Assembly (NCBI GenBank): GCA_025201345.1
Contig: JAIXMG010000036.1
Coordinates: 62,001-126,000, forward strand
Source: Thamnidium elegans
Lineage: Eukaryota > Mucoromycota > Mucoromycetes > Mucorales > Mucoraceae
Reading direction: 5' to 3'
DNA: 64,000 bases
Part shown: positions 12,619 to 24,599 of the stretch, piece after piece
Layout of the letters: the number at the start of each line of letters is the position of its first letter
Position numbering within the stretch: the stretch's first letter is position 1
Program-made: the position numbers and the translations under genes
Notes under the pieces: generated by a model
The model's input: only the letters and a program-made list of their open reading frames with translations
Database searches by the model: none
Told to the model about the DNA's origin: nothing

Positions 12619-15600
12619 CCGTTAAAATAATAATAAAAATCTCACTCTTTCTTCTTCTTTTTTTTTTTCTTTTAGACATGCCATCAGCTTTTTCTCAAGC
12701 TCAATTAGCTGCATTAAAGTACCAAATCCTCGCCTACAAACTAATTTCCAAAAACTTAGTTTTACCACCTAATCTTCAACAAGCAGTTTTATCACCTAAT
12801 TCCGCACCTTTAGATTCACCTAGTCAATTACCCGTGACACCTACTACTACCACCCCCTCCGTTGTCGTACCTTCCGTCAACACCACAACCGCTACACCGC
12901 CTTCATTAGAACCTAAACCACAAGTTCAAAAGGTCATTTACAATGCTTACGCATCCCCCTACGACCTTTTAAAAAAACCCGTTAGTTCATTCACGCATGC
13001 CTCCCGTCAACAGCGATTACTTATTCCTAGTATTACACCTAGTGGTGCGGACCCATACACCATCATCTCCGAACGAGAGCGTCGTATCCTAGGTCGTATC
13101 CAATACCGTATTAACCAACTAGAAAAATTACCGAGTAATTTAAACCAACAAAACGTTAAACTAAAAGCCATTGTTGAATTAAAATCATTACGTTTATTGG
13201 GTAAACAACGTCAAATGCGTCAAGAGATCATGAACGGTATGAACCGCTCAACAACACTTGCATCCTCTGCCGATAGATTAGCCTACCGTCGTATGAAAAA
13301 GCAATCCTTACGTGAAGCCCGTATGACCGAAAAGATCGAACGCCAACAACGTACAGACCGTGAACACCGTGAAAAGCAAAAGCATTTAGATTACTTACAA
13401 ACTATCTGTGACCATGGTCGTGGTTTAACTCACTCTCAATTAACTCACAGACAACGTCAAAATAAATTAGGTAGAGCTGTGCTTCAGTACCACCAACACA
13501 TTGAAAAGGAAGAGCAAAAGAGAGCCGAACGTATCTCCAAGGAACGTATTCGTGCTTTAAAGAACGATGATGAAGAGGCTTACATGAAATTAATTGATGA
13601 AGCTAAGGATACGCGTTTAACCCAACTTTTAAAACAAACTGGCTCCTTCTTGGATTCTTTAACAAAAGCTGTCTTTGAGCAACAAAATGATTCCATTTAT
13701 AAACATGAGGCTAAACCTATACAATTAGAGGATGATGATGATGATAATATGGCTGCTGATGATCCTGATTCAAAGAATGATTATTTCCAAGTCACACATC
13801 GTATTAAAGAAGAAGTATGTCAACCCGATATGTTGATTGGTGGTAAATTAAAGGATTATCAAATTAAGGGGTTGCAGTGGATGGTTTCTCTGTACAACAA
13901 TCATTTGAATGGTATCTTGGCAGATGAGATGGGTTTAGGTAAAACTATTCAAACCATTAGTTTAATTACCTACATTATCGAAAGAAAGAGACAAAACGGG
14001 CCTTTCCTTATCATTGTTCCCTTGTCGTAAGTAGATTTATATATTGAACGTGATATATTTTACTTATTTTAATTCTTGTAGTACCCTCACCAATTGGACT
14101 CTGGAATTCGAAAAATGGGCTCCTTCTGTAAAGACAATTATCTACAAGGGTCCACCTAATGCACGTAAAGAGCTTCAAAACGAGATCCGTTACAACGATT
14201 TCCAAGTCCTCTTGACCACATTTGAATATATTATCAAGGACCGACCTGTTCTCAGTAAGGTCAAATGGTTACATATGATTGTGGATGAAGGTCATCGTAT
14301 GAAGAACACCAACTCCAAACTCACTATCGTTTTACGTCAGTACTACCATACACGTTACAGATTGATTTTAACTGGTACCCCTCTTCAAAATAATTTACCT
14401 GAACTTTGGGCATTATTAAATTTTGTTCTTCCCAAGATCTTTAAAAGTGTCAAGAGTTTTGAAGAATGGTTTAATACACCATTTAATACGCAAGGCGTAG
14501 CAGACAAGATTGGATTAAATGAAGAAGAACAATTGTTGATCATCAAACGTCTTCATAAAGTATTGAGACCTTTCTTGTTGCGTAGATTAAAGCGTGATGT
14601 TGAATCTGAATTACCTGATAAAGTCGAACGTGTCATTCGATGTAAATTATCTTCTTTACAAACTCACTTGTATACCCAAATGAAACGTAACGGTACCTTG
14701 TATACTTCTGAAATCGTGAAAGGAAAGTCTGGTGTCAAGGGGTTAAACAATACCATTATGCAATTGAGAAAGATTTGTAATCATCCATTTGTATTTGAAG
14801 AAGTAGAGTCTTTAGTGAACCCAAGTGGTATGTCCAACGATTTATTGTATCGTACATCTGGCAAATTTGAATTATTGGATCGTATGTTACCAAAGCTTCA
14901 ACAAACAGGTCATCGTGTCTTGATTTTCTTTCAAATGACGCAAGTGATGAGTATCATGGAAGATTTCTTAAACTACAAAGGATTTAGTTATTTGCGATTA
15001 GACGGTTCAACCAAAGCAGATGACAGATCAGAACTCTTGCGATTATTTAACGCACCTGATTCGCCTTACTTTATCTTTTTATTATCTACGCGTGCTGGTG
15101 GTCTTGGTTTAAATTTACAAACTGCTGATACCGTTATTATCTTTGATTCAGATTGGAACCCCCATCAAGATTTACAAGCTCAAGATCGTGCGCATCGTAT
15201 CGGTCAAACCAAAGAAGTTCGTATCTTTAGATTGATCTCTACAAACTCTGTAGAAGAATCCATCTTGGCAAGAGCTAATTTCAAATTGGATATTGATGGT
15301 AAAGTCATTCAAGCTGGTAAATTTGATAATCGTAGTACAGAAGAAGATCGTGAAGCATTTTTACGTTCTTTATTGGAAGATAAGGCAGATGAAGAAAATG
15401 AGGCTGAAGATGATGATATTGATGACGAGGAATTAAATGAGATATTACAACGTAATGAAACTGATATTCCTGTCTTCCATCGTATTGATGATGAACGTGA
15501 AGAACATGATTCACGTACTTGGCAAGCGATGGGTCGTCGTGGTAAACCAGAAAGATTAATCACAGAAGGTGAATTACCTTCAATTTACTTGCAAGATGAT

Positions 15601-16541
15601 CCTATTTTGGAAGAGGAAGATGACCCATTAGCTTTTGGACGTGGACAACGTGCAACAGGTTCAGTACGATATGATGATGGTTTAACTGAAGAACAATGGT
15701 TAACTGCTTTAGAAGATGAAGATATTGATTTAGATGAATTAATTGAAAAGAAGGAAAGAAGAAAACAAAAGAGAATGGCTAGAATGTTTGGTGAACCTGA
15801 ACCTGCTGTTGTTGAAGAAACAAGACGTGTGGGTCGTCGTAGACGTGAAGAAAGTGTACCTGAGGATAATGCGAATAAAAAGAGAGGAAGACCAAAGAAG
15901 GGTGAACCAGAGTCTAAGCGTAAGCGTGGAAAATCAGAAGCAGAACCAAGTAAACCAGATACAGTTCCTCCTAACGTAAGAGAGCATATGTCCAGGATAT
16001 TCAAAGAATGTTATAAAGCAGTAGAAGAAGCGGTTGAAGAAGACGAAGAGTAATTTTATTATTATTATATATAATTGTATACGTGTTAAAATGAATCGTA
16101 TGACTTATTATTATTATTATTATTATTAGATCGTACCGCAGTAGAAGTGAATTGTTTATGGATCTTGTTAGTAAACGTGATTACCCATTGTATTACACCA
16201 TGATCAAAACACCGATATCAATGAACATGATTAAGAAGAGAATGAATTCAACTTATTATAGAACTATTGCTCATTTTAGAGATGATTTTCATCTTATGTT
16301 TAATAACGCAAGGACGTTTAACGAAGAAGGTTCATTTGTATACGAAGATGCTAACGAAATGCAGGTAAGCCCCTTCTTTTTTTTTTTTTGTGCTATATAA
16401 ATACACACGCTAAAAAACAATACTTAAAATTTGTAGAAAATATTTGATGCCAAGTTAGAGGAACTTTGTCCTGGCGGTGTGCTTACTTTAACTAAACCTA
16501 ATCATAATACAAACCAAAGAGGAGGTTATTATGAAAATTAA
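12238..16541 (+). CDS. STH1: SNF2/STH1-type chromatin-remodelling ATPase
   Basis: Catalytic subunit of a SWI/SNF or RSC complex, sliding or evicting nucleosomes with ATP. Six exons, 12238-12303, 12376-12541, 12676-14026, 14082-16049, 16130-16364 and 16437-16541, splice in phase to 1,296 residues. In order: a QLQ-like segment ([19 protein letters not shown], about residue 80), an HSA-type basic helix (about 270-350), the helicase with [10 protein letters not shown] (motif I), VDEGH (motif II), LTGTPLQNN (motif III), [15 protein letters not shown] (motif V) and [11 protein letters not shown] (motif VI), an AT-hook-like [19 protein letters not shown], and a C-terminal bromodomain ([20 protein letters not shown]). 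Intron 2 holds a 48-nt T run. Length and domain order favour STH1 slightly over SNF2; both are possible. Confidence 0.95.
12566..12613 (+). repeat. T48 homopolymer in SNF2-type gene intron 2
   Basis: An uninterrupted run of about 48 T within intron 12542-12675, between the donor and the pyrimidine tract of the acceptor. Such runs are prone to length change. Confidence 0.9.
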
Positions 16542-16683
16542 ATAAAAGCCTTTACTAGTACAAACAGTAATGACACTATCGGATGACAGATCATCATTTT
16601 CTCACCTATAAAAAAAAAAGATCGACAAAAAAGGATCGACATTCGTTGATTGGTTAATCTTACCCGGCCTAACCCCAACCCCC

Positions 16684-16776
16684 TCCTTATATATAATTTT
16701 TTTTTTTCTTTTTCTTTTTTTTTTTTCCTTTTTCTTTTTAAAACACACACACACACACACACACACATACATACAA
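16684..16776 (+). promoter_or_regulatory. Pyrimidine tract plus (CA)n leader
   Basis: CTTATATATAA is followed by a T/C tract and then about twelve CA dinucleotides, CATACATACAA and the ATG at 16777. The same order (T/C tract, (CA)n, AAA, ATG) precedes the Hsp70 gene at 34322. Likely a TATA-type core promoter and 5' leader; the function of the CA run is inferred only from its position. Confidence 0.4.
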
Positions 16777-17043
16777 ATGTCTTCATTACCATCACCACCA
16801 CCTTCACCACTTGATCGTCGACGACATCGTAGAGGAGATAGTTTCGCACTACTACAAACTATTATTAAAGAAGAACAAAAACTAGAACAAAAAGAAGACT
16901 TGATAAAATCAAAATTAATTCGATTTAGTTGTCCTCCAAAACTTGTCGATAACTCTATAGAAATTATACCACGAAAAAGTTTATCACACCATTCTGTAAG
17001 GTTTACAACTGAACCACCAAAAGTATATCACTATACTGTTTAA
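16777..17043 (+). CDS. Small basic orphan protein, 88 aa
   Basis: Single-exon frame starting MSSLPSPPPSPLDRRRHRRG. SPPPSP is a proline-directed kinase-like site, followed by a basic patch and a helix-forming stretch (LLQTIIKEEQKLEQKEDLIK), ending PPKVYHYTV. The T/C plus CA leader and a downstream A/T-rich end support a real transcription unit. No known domain recognised; a small nuclear or regulatory protein is possible from composition only. Confidence 0.5.
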   Translation: MSSLPSPPPSPLDRRRHRRGDSFALLQTIIKEEQKLEQKEDLIKSKLIRFSCPPKLVDNSIEIIPRKSLSHHSVRFTTEPPKVYHYTV

Positions 17044-17414
17044 AGATATATATATATACCCCACACTACATACAAAAAAAAAAAAAAAAAAAAAAAAAAG
17101 GAAAAAAAAAATTTATTGCGCAGCCCTCTTCTCTTCTTGAGCAAAAACGGGCTATTGTTTACCATTGGTTGAATGCTTGGGTCGTACCGTTTTATATATT
17201 TACATACAAAAAGCTCTTTTTACGCGTATTGTCATCTTTTTTTTTTTTTTTACTCCCTGCTGCATGTAGTTAGGGTAGGAAAAAAAAAACTTTTTTTACT
17301 CCCCCGATTTACACACACACACACTTTTTCATACTATACTACACTATACTTTAGATCATTTTGTTACTACACTACACTTTAGATCATTTTGTTACTACAC
17401 TTTATTTATTTATT
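17044..17414. other. Intergenic, repeats only
   Basis: An A run (17072-17098), a T run, a short CA run (17311-17323) and a nearly exact 30-base direct duplication at 17341-17404 (TTTAGATCATTTTGTTACTAC repeated). Lies between two convergent gene ends. Confidence 0.5.
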
Positions 17415-18804
17415 TTATAATTCATCAAGATAATCTCTAAATAAATCTTCTCTTTTATCTTTATCTTCAATAGCATGATACACATCATACTTTTCCAATA
17501 ACTTTTTAGCGTCTCTCCACCGAATTCCCTTTTGAATTTCTTTTACATGTCTCAACAAGTTTTTATAATCTTCTATTGGGTTCTTCTTATTTAAATTGTT
17601 TCTAATATGTTCTTTAAATAATGCTTCCTTTTCTCTTGTCACTGATAATGCTTTAAATCGTGGATCATTTTTGAATTTACGTCGAAAATCGTCCCAGTAC
17701 ATTTTAGTTGTTACTTTACTCTCTAATAATTCCTTGAATTCGTTCTCTGGTTTCTTGGTATTTTGACTCTTTTCTTTTTTGATTTGCTCTCCTAATTCGT
17801 GACAATACTTGTTGAATAAATTCTTTTGCTTATTATGTGGTACCACTAAGTAAAATAAGTAATCTCTTCTCCTAATAAATCATAATAACTTACATGAAAA
17901 TCTCGGATCAAGCATCAATTTAGGTAATTCTACTGAATATACTGCAAATGGTGAAATATTATTTTCTTTCAACAATTGATAAAACTTTTCAATGCATTCT
18001 TGTTCAGATAATTCAGGTTTCTTTTCTACTTGTTTTATTTCCTCTTCCTTTTGTGCTTCTTCCTGTACTTCTTCTTCTTCTTCTTCTCGATCCATACCAA
18101 CTTCTTCTTCTGCCATTTGCTGCAACTGCCACATGATATCCTCTTCAGTCATTCTAAAATTAAAATTTAAAATGAATGCCTAAATAAAGAAATCTTTGCA
18201 TATACATACTCTGTAGCTTCGACATCTTCAGCATTATCAACTGCTTGGTCCAGTTTAATACGCTTTACTTCTTGTCTAGCCTGTTCTTTTTCTTCTTCAA
18301 GCACTCTCTTTTTATTTTCCTCTTCTTCCTCTAAAGCTTTCTTTGCTTCTTCCTCTTCTTCTAAAGCTTTTTGCTTTTCTTCTTCTTCTTTTTTTAATTT
18401 TTCTTCTTCTTCTAATTTCTTCAACTCTTGCATGGCTTCTTTTAATTCTTCAGGTTGTTCCCAAACTGACGTCTTGCTGTCGCGATCATAATAAAACTCG
18501 TATCCATCATGAGTTAATACAAATAACCAGTTGGTACCAGGAACTTTCTTTCTATTTTAAAGAAAATAAGTATAATTACACGTATATGTATATATATATA
18601 TTACTTTATTTGTTTCTTCTTCTTTGGTGGTAATGCCGGTGGTAACGAAGTCATCATTGGATAAACCCATGAACTTTGATTAGTGATGGTGTTAAACCAG
18701 TAAGGTTGTCCTGTAGGTGTATAGTTTTCTACCCATCCTAAAGGTAATGCAGGTACTGATCCGTATGCATTATAAACTGGCACTTGTCCCAGTACTGGAT
18801 TCAT
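17415..18804 (-). CDS. URN1: URN1-like WW/FF domain pre-mRNA splicing factor
   Basis: Spliceosome-associated adaptor of the URN1/Dre4/TCERG1 type. Four exons, 18605-18804, 18210-18551, 17894-18153 and 17415-17845, splice in phase to 410 residues. First WW domain: LPLGWVENYTPTGQPYWFN...WVYP (residues about 20-55). A second WW-like segment is WLFVLTHDGYEFYYDRDSKT...WEQP (about 71-100). Then a long Glu/Lys-rich coiled coil (about 105-210), one FF-like segment (ECIEKFYQLLKENNISPFAV) and a second (TKMYWDDFRRKFKNDPRFKA), followed by further FF-like helices to the C-terminus. The 465-residue yeast URN1 has one WW and one FF, so the domain count here is a little higher; TCERG1-like is the alternative. 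Confidence 0.85.
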
Positions 18805-19720
18805 GTTTATTATTTTTAAAAGAAAGCAATGAACCTTTTTTTTTAAAAAAAAAAATTCCAGACTGTTTTTGGGTTTAAAATTTTATTTCACATCAAGTGC
18901 TTCCACCTTCATGCTGACCGGCATAGGTCTTTTTTTTTCTTTTTTTTACGGCCCGGGTTTTTCTTCGTTGTATTGAAGAAACACTAGTTATTTGCTTTAA
19001 GAAAATGCAAACAAGTAAAAACAAATAGCAACTAGTCATATAACAGCTATGTTACATACTTCTTTTTTTTCTAAACCGTTTTAAACACGTTCAATAGAAT
19101 AAAAAATTCTTACCGTTTTTATTTATTAATTAAATCCAAGAGATGTCGCTTCTTTGGTTTGAGTCTCATTAATCTACAAGGACGTCGAGACGATTATTTT
19201 TATAAATAATATAGTACTTATAAAAAAAAAATTAGTAAGTTCATTAGAAAGGTTGCTCTAAAAACAGATTGTAGCAGCCTCGTTTTAGTACGTATGATGT
19301 ATATCCTAAAGGGTGTCAATCTTGAGGGCTCCGTTACACACCTTATAAGGTCCTCCTAAAATTTTGTTATCTCTTACATAGCAGAAAACCTGTGCATATA
19401 ATGCAACTGATGGTACAATGATTTAGTAAAGAATTGCAACATTACTTTGTAAATAATTCACATGACCTATCTTTTTTGGTAATTGACATTTGGTATCACA
19501 TAATATATACAATTTTTTAAAAAAAAAACTGTGAATATAATTGTAACCAAACGCCGTTTATTTTCAGAACTTGCTATAGTTCATATAATATGTGGTCTTC
19601 CGGGATTAACAACAATTGGAATCAGCCCCGCTTAATAATGCGGTGGTTTATCCCCCTTTTTTTTTGAAGCAAGATCGCCGGAATCCTTATGGTGCATAAT
19701 TGACAAAAAAAAAAATATAA
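18805..19720. other. Intergenic, no gene seen
   Basis: AT-rich spacer between divergently oriented genes with A/T runs at 18836-18855, 18930-18948 and 19221-19231. Probably holds both promoters; no coding frame recognised. Confidence 0.4.
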
Positions 19721-21642
19721 ATGTCAAACTCCATCTTGATGGAAACAAATTGTCAATTTTGGGCAAATCGTTGCTATATAATGTTGTCAGAACCTATTCT
19801 TGACTCTATTGATGAATATTCTTTGGATAAGTTAGTTGCGTTGGCTTACTGCCTAGTATTAGCGAATACTTTAAAAATGGACACCTTATTCGAAAATTGA
19901 CATTTAAAAGCGAGTTCGAAGGTGAAGTGGATATTTTTCGACGTACACCAAACACACCGACTAAAAAGAAAGAAATCCCGCTAAGGTTAAGCCGATGCGA
20001 GTTTTTACTTTTACTAAAGTATTTACCCAATATTGAAGAAATTGATTTGACAGAGAGTGGCAGCTTTACATATTATATTTATTTTTTATTTTTTGCAAAG
20101 TTACAACATATAAAAAGAATTACAGCCTTGCCATTTGAATCTTTTTACGGGGTCAGTGACTATCATGAGTATCTTTCTACTTGTTTCAGATTTTGTGGCA
20201 CGTTAACAAGCCTTTATTTGGAGTACACAGAAGATACCATGGACTATACCTGTAGCGGTGTGGGTATTCTTGATATGATCAGTCAATTCAAAAATTTAAA
20301 ACAGCTTGTATTCTATAATAATTATAGTGACAACTCGATAACGTTTCGAATTCAAGAACGTTGTCCTCAATTGACAGACTTGGTATGTACAAGTGATCTT
20401 AATTGTTCCCAGAGAGTTGTACAAGAATGGTTGGAGCTAAGAGTCGAGCCCAATGTAAAATTAAATAAAAGTTTACGACGACTAAATCTTAATTTGCCGT
20501 CACTACCAATTTATTATACCAGGTATCTTACGAGCTATCTTGCAAATATGTTACATACCGTAAATATTCAGGCTACGTTGGGACTATATGATTTGATAGA
20601 AGACGTTGGAACGGAAGACACTCTGATGCTTATGGAAAAACTAGGAAAGTTGAATAATGTTTGTATATCTTTTATGAAAAATCACAAGTTCCCAACACTT
20701 TTAACCCATAAACTAAAAATGTCGAAATGCTTTCAAGTTGTTAATGCTTTTAAAGGAAATAAGAAGGCTCTATGTACTGTAAAATTTTGTGGAACCAGTC
20801 CCCCCCAAGATTATTTCGAGTATAGTTTATCAGATAAGCAACTGATTTTGACGTATGGTTTGGACGACGTAGATTATTATGGACTGGAAAACGAAATAGA
20901 GGATGCAGATTATTATAGAAGACGCGGTTATGGTAGTATTTATGGGACTTATGAATCCTTACCAGAATTCCCTTTACCCACTATCTCTATTTCAACTATT
21001 GGACCTGAAATCATCGATCGCTTAGAATTAGATTTAAACAAAGTAGCAGATGATTTTATAATGAAGTTTTTGAAATATGTATTTATAAACTGTATAAATC
21101 TTCAATATTTTAAAGTGACAGGCTGCTTGCAGATACAAGGGTGCCCAAACCAAAGGAAAAATGGATTGGATGGTATTCAGAATAATTTGAAGATGGTGCA
21201 TTTTCTTAGTAGTGCACCAGCCAACAACTTATTCAAAACGATCTCTACTTATCTCCCTGATATCGAAGTCTTAGTTTTAGGAAGTCGCGGTAGATTTAAC
21301 TCGAACTTGGATTTAACACCATTCAAATGCTTCAAAAAATGCTATATTGTCGTTCAACAGACTTCTAATGACAAGTGTGAGGCATTAAACATCAAGTTTA
21401 AATACACGGATGGAAAAAAACAATGGTATTATTACGATGGCACAGTAAAAAAGGCTTTAGTTAGACAAGATATACGAAGCACTATTTATCTTTGTCGATC
21501 TCTTACTTTTACCTGTAAAAAGGATACTGAATTCAATGTTTGCTTTGGAACTGACAAAAGTCTTTTAAATTTTGATATTGATAAGCCTCATGTTAGCTGT
21601 TACTGTATCGCCATGGACCTTATAACATTAAAGAATAAATAA
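19721..21642 (+). CDS. Orphan LRR/F-box-like protein with an N-terminal frame break
   Basis: A long open frame (from about 19847 to 21642) encodes about 590 residues with repeated hydrophobic-Asn/Leu strands typical of LRR-type F-box proteins in these fungi, for example KYLPNIEEIDLTESGSF, CGTLTSLYLEY, QFKNLKQLVFYNN, KSLRRLNLNLPSLP and TYLPDIEVLVLGSRGR. The only good upstream ATG (19721, MSNSILMETNCQFWANRC) is in another frame and runs LDSIDEYSLDKLVALAYCL. The shift falls near 19850: either a lost base, or a very short intron (GTTAGT...CCTAG, about 26 nt) that would restore phase. No clear F-box consensus is left at the N-terminus. Treat the N-terminus as unresolved. Confidence 0.55.
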
Positions 21643-21666
21643 AACTTGGGTTGGATCAAAAAGTTT

Positions 21667-22282
21667 TTATTGAACTATTTTAAAATCCGAAAAAAAATCA
21701 GTACTACCATCTGCGTTAGATTTAAAGATATAATCATGCTTAAATTCACACCCTTCCGCTTCAAGTTTAGATTTCTTGTTGGCTGTGAGTTGAGAATCAC
21801 CCGAACCACCAGAGAAACCACCAATAGTTCTATCAGAGGCGATGATACGATGACATGCAACAGGTAAAGGACAGAAAGGGTTTAATTTTAAGGCCTGACC
21901 AACTGCGCGAGGAGCAGATTTAAGTGCGTCGCTCAAGATTTTGTATGAAGTAACGTGACCTGTTGGGATTTGACGAACAGCATCATATACTCTGTATTGA
22001 AAAGGAGTTACTTTTTTCCCTGTCTTGAAGTTGACGTATTCATTTCTTTCAAGTAAAGTGGTAGGATATTTAATAACAGCTAACAGCAACAACAACAAAA
22101 AGAATGTTTAAATCGAGTTAAAAGTTACAGATATAAAAAAAAGAGAGATAATTACTTGTTACGTCGCTATCTTTTGATTTAAAAGTTTGAACAACCTTAG
22201 TAGATTTTATTTTGTAAGGTAAAGGGTCAGGAATAACTTGAGCAGCTCTACGGAGAGAACTGTTTGAACGTAAGTGAGGCAT
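21667..22282 (-). CDS. MGT1: MGMT-like methylated-DNA cysteine methyltransferase
   Basis: Suicide repair protein moving O6-alkyl groups from guanine to its own cysteine. Two exons, 22156-22282 and 21667-22079, splice in phase (acceptor GTTAG) to 179 residues. The DNA-binding helix-turn-helix is TPFQYRVYDAVRQIPTGHVT...SYKILSDAL, with RAVGQALKLNP carrying the arginine finger. The active site reads VACHRII, so Cys and His are kept but the usual Pro before Cys is Ala. IGGFSGG follows as in the family. The N-terminal 40 residues are basic and unlike the N-domain of Ada, so the protein is probably nuclear. Converges tail to tail with the LRR-like gene, only 24 bases apart. Confidence 0.9.
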
Positions 22283-23076
22283 AAAAATAAAAATAAAAAA
22301 GGAGAAGAGTCAAAACTGGATTGACGTTCCCCTTTAAGCCATGAGAATTTTTATTTGCGCAGCAAAAAAAGCGAGTCTTAAAGTGACGGCTGATAAAACA
22401 CAAACCAGCTCTTTGTATGTATCCCTATAGGATCAAAGACATGTTCTCCTTTTTTTCTTTAAGGGCAAAGTCATGTTGAAAAGTAACTCGATTTTATCAT
22501 GTATATAATAACCAAGTGCGCCATACTTATACGTTAAAATTCCTATTAGGGACTACATATCGTCCTAGTAAATGTAGCTTGCCAAAAATAAAATAAAAAA
22601 TACAAGTTAAAACCAGAACCTTCTGCGATAGCCGGTATCGCTGATCAGGTCGTTAGCTATTTTATCTTTGCATAAAATGGGTTATAACAGGTATATGATT
22701 ATGAAAAGAAAGATTATATGACATTACAAGTGCGGTAAAAATGGTTTTTTTACTCGTTTAAATTTATAATAAAATGGTGCTTCTCTTGTAGTTATCTCTC
22801 TTATAAATATACTCTAATTTCTTTGCTTATAAAAACATACCGATTTTTTAATTTAGAAATATACAGTGAACCAACTATGATATGTTAGCAAGATGCAGGG
22901 TAACTACTTTATGTCATGATATGCCCAGTCCCATAGATTACACCTTATCATTTAGCATTTTTAAAAAAAAAATGCATGCTGTAAATTTTCGTATCTTTAA
23001 TTTTTTACTAAATATTCATATATAATACGTACTACAAAAACACTCCGTTTCAATATCCTTTTTTTTTTAAAAAAAA
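22283..23076. other. Intergenic, promoter region of two divergent genes
   Basis: No coding frame. CATATATAATACGTAC at about 23017-23032 is a plausible TATA region about 50 bases before the silk-like gene, followed by a T/C run and A run up to the ATG. Confidence 0.4.
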
Positions 23077-23321
23077 ATGCACATCTATACACTATTATCT
23101 GTAACGTTTGTTGGTATCCTAGTCACTTTCACTTCAGCAAAGCCTTTCTATAAAAAAAGTTTAGTCGCTGGCACACATGGAGGTATCGAGAATCAAGGTA
23201 CTTTTCGTAGCTTGTACGAAAAGAGAGGAATAAAAAAGAGACTTTCTGAAAGTAGACAACGTCCAGATAACTCTTTTGTTGCTCGTTCCGGAATTACTTT
23301 AGGTTCTGTTTCTCGTGGTAG

Positions 23322-23370
<49 letters not shown>

Positions 23371-23434
23371 AGTTCTGGTGCTGGTGGTTATGGTGGTTAT
23401 GGTTCTGGTTCTGGTGCTGGTAGTAGCGCCGCCG

Positions 23435-23465
<31 letters not shown>

Positions 23466-23546
23466 TAGTTCTGGTGCTGGTGGTTATGGTGGTTATGGTT
23501 CTGGTTCTGGTGCTGGTAGTAGCGCCGCCGCCGCTGCTGCTGCCGC

Positions 23547-23604
<58 letters not shown>

Positions 23605-23669
23605 AGTTCTGGTGCTGGTGGTTATGGTGGTTATGGTTATGGTTCTGGTGTTGGTGGTAGTGCTTCTGA

Positions 23670-23721
<52 letters not shown>

Positions 23722-23724
23722 TAA
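23077..23724 (+). CDS. Secreted silk-like polyalanine/Gly-Tyr-Ser repeat protein
   Basis: Single-exon frame of 215 residues. The N-terminus MHIYTLLSVTFVGILVTFTS is a classic signal peptide, cleaved about residue 21. A short basic pro-region carries two dibasic Kex2-type sites (EKR, IKKR). From about residue 80 the protein is repetitive: polyalanine blocks of 14, 12 and 26 residues separate almost identical GSSGAGGYGGYGSGSGAGSS modules, and the end is a (Ser-Gly)n tail. This layout is that of spider-silk and other fibroin-like proteins, where polyalanine forms beta-sheet crystals and Gly-Tyr blocks are flexible. Homology to spidroins is not implied; low-complexity convergence is more likely. 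A cell-surface or extracellular fibre/adhesive role is inferred. Reverse-strand polyGln frames over the same DNA are shadows. Confidence 0.75.
23319..23721 (+). repeat. Coding GCT microsatellites and 60-bp minisatellite
   Basis: Three (GCT/GCC)n tracts of 14, 12 and 26 codons, alternating with a 60-bp GGT/TCT/TAT unit present twice almost unchanged and once diverged, then (GGTTCT)n. Interruptions GCCGCCGCC mark the 5' side of tracts 2 and 3, showing that whole module-plus-tract units were duplicated. Confidence 0.9.
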
Positions 23725-24036
23725 GATGGTTATGACGGTTATTACCGTCCACCGTCCAATGAAAAAAATTGATAAAATAAAATATTACCTAAAGTTTATT
23801 AATGACACGCTGGATATTATGAGCAAATACGAGAATTTCAAAGGGTTTTATCTTGTCATTAAATATGCACTCTATTCGTACTGATTTATGAGCAATCCTA
23901 GGCTCTAGTTAAAAGTCCGGACCAAATTTCAAAAGCTACAAGATACTGAAACATTTGAAGCTAGAATAATTCAAGCTGCGTACAATATTATTGATAAGCA
24001 TCTCTAAAGCATTGTTTGCATTAAAAACAATCACTG

Positions 24037-24244
24037 TTAGTTCGGAACACATAGTTGTTGAAGTATCTCATTGAAATGTCCCTGAACATATTCTCGCCAT
24101 AAAATATGATTCTTTTTGGTACCAGGATTTTCTAAGTATGCTCTTATTTCGCCGGGCTTGCATCCACACATATACTCCACCTTTGTAATGATATGTACCA
24201 GTAAGGTAATCTTGTAGATGATAGTGGTTTTGTTCTAAATTCAT
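24037..24244 (-). pseudogene. Fragment of an orphan gene
   Basis: Starts at an ATG (24242-24244) with MNLEQNHYHLQDYLTGTYHY, then changes frame to CGCKPGEIRAYLENPGTKKN and HILWREYVQGHFNEILQQLC before a stop at 24037-24039. Protein-like composition with one internal frameshift. Family unknown. Confidence 0.35.
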
Positions 24245-24599
24245 TTAGTTTGTTTTCTTTCTTCAAAAACTTTTGTATGTTTTTCAGCAGATGTTCTTTC
24301 ATAGATAAGTTGAAATTAAATAGCTTTGAGACATTTTTTTACTATATAATAATTGTTACCACGTTTTTTGAAGGTTATATAGCATCAGGTTACTGAGACT
24401 TTGGTTTCATGGAATTTGTGACTCAAAACAAGATAAAATATGAATTCTAGTTTGGAAAACACTAGAAGTCCTTATCAACATCCCCAGCTCAAAAAAGATA
24501 AATATTACTTTTACATATTTATACTACTCCTTTTTTTCTACTAACTAAAAAAAAATAACTGCGTATTTTTTCGATTATTCCCCAAGTATTTCCTACTGA

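Noticed and set aside
15305..16004. Minus-strand frames inside the SNF2-type gene
   Set aside because: Ser/His-rich complements of acidic coding sequence; the sense exon is certain.
23294..23752. Minus-strand polyglutamine/Asn/His frame and plus-strand polyleucine frame over the silk-like gene
   Set aside because: Both are shadows of the GCT/GGT repeats; only the sense frame has a signal peptide and non-repetitive N-terminus.
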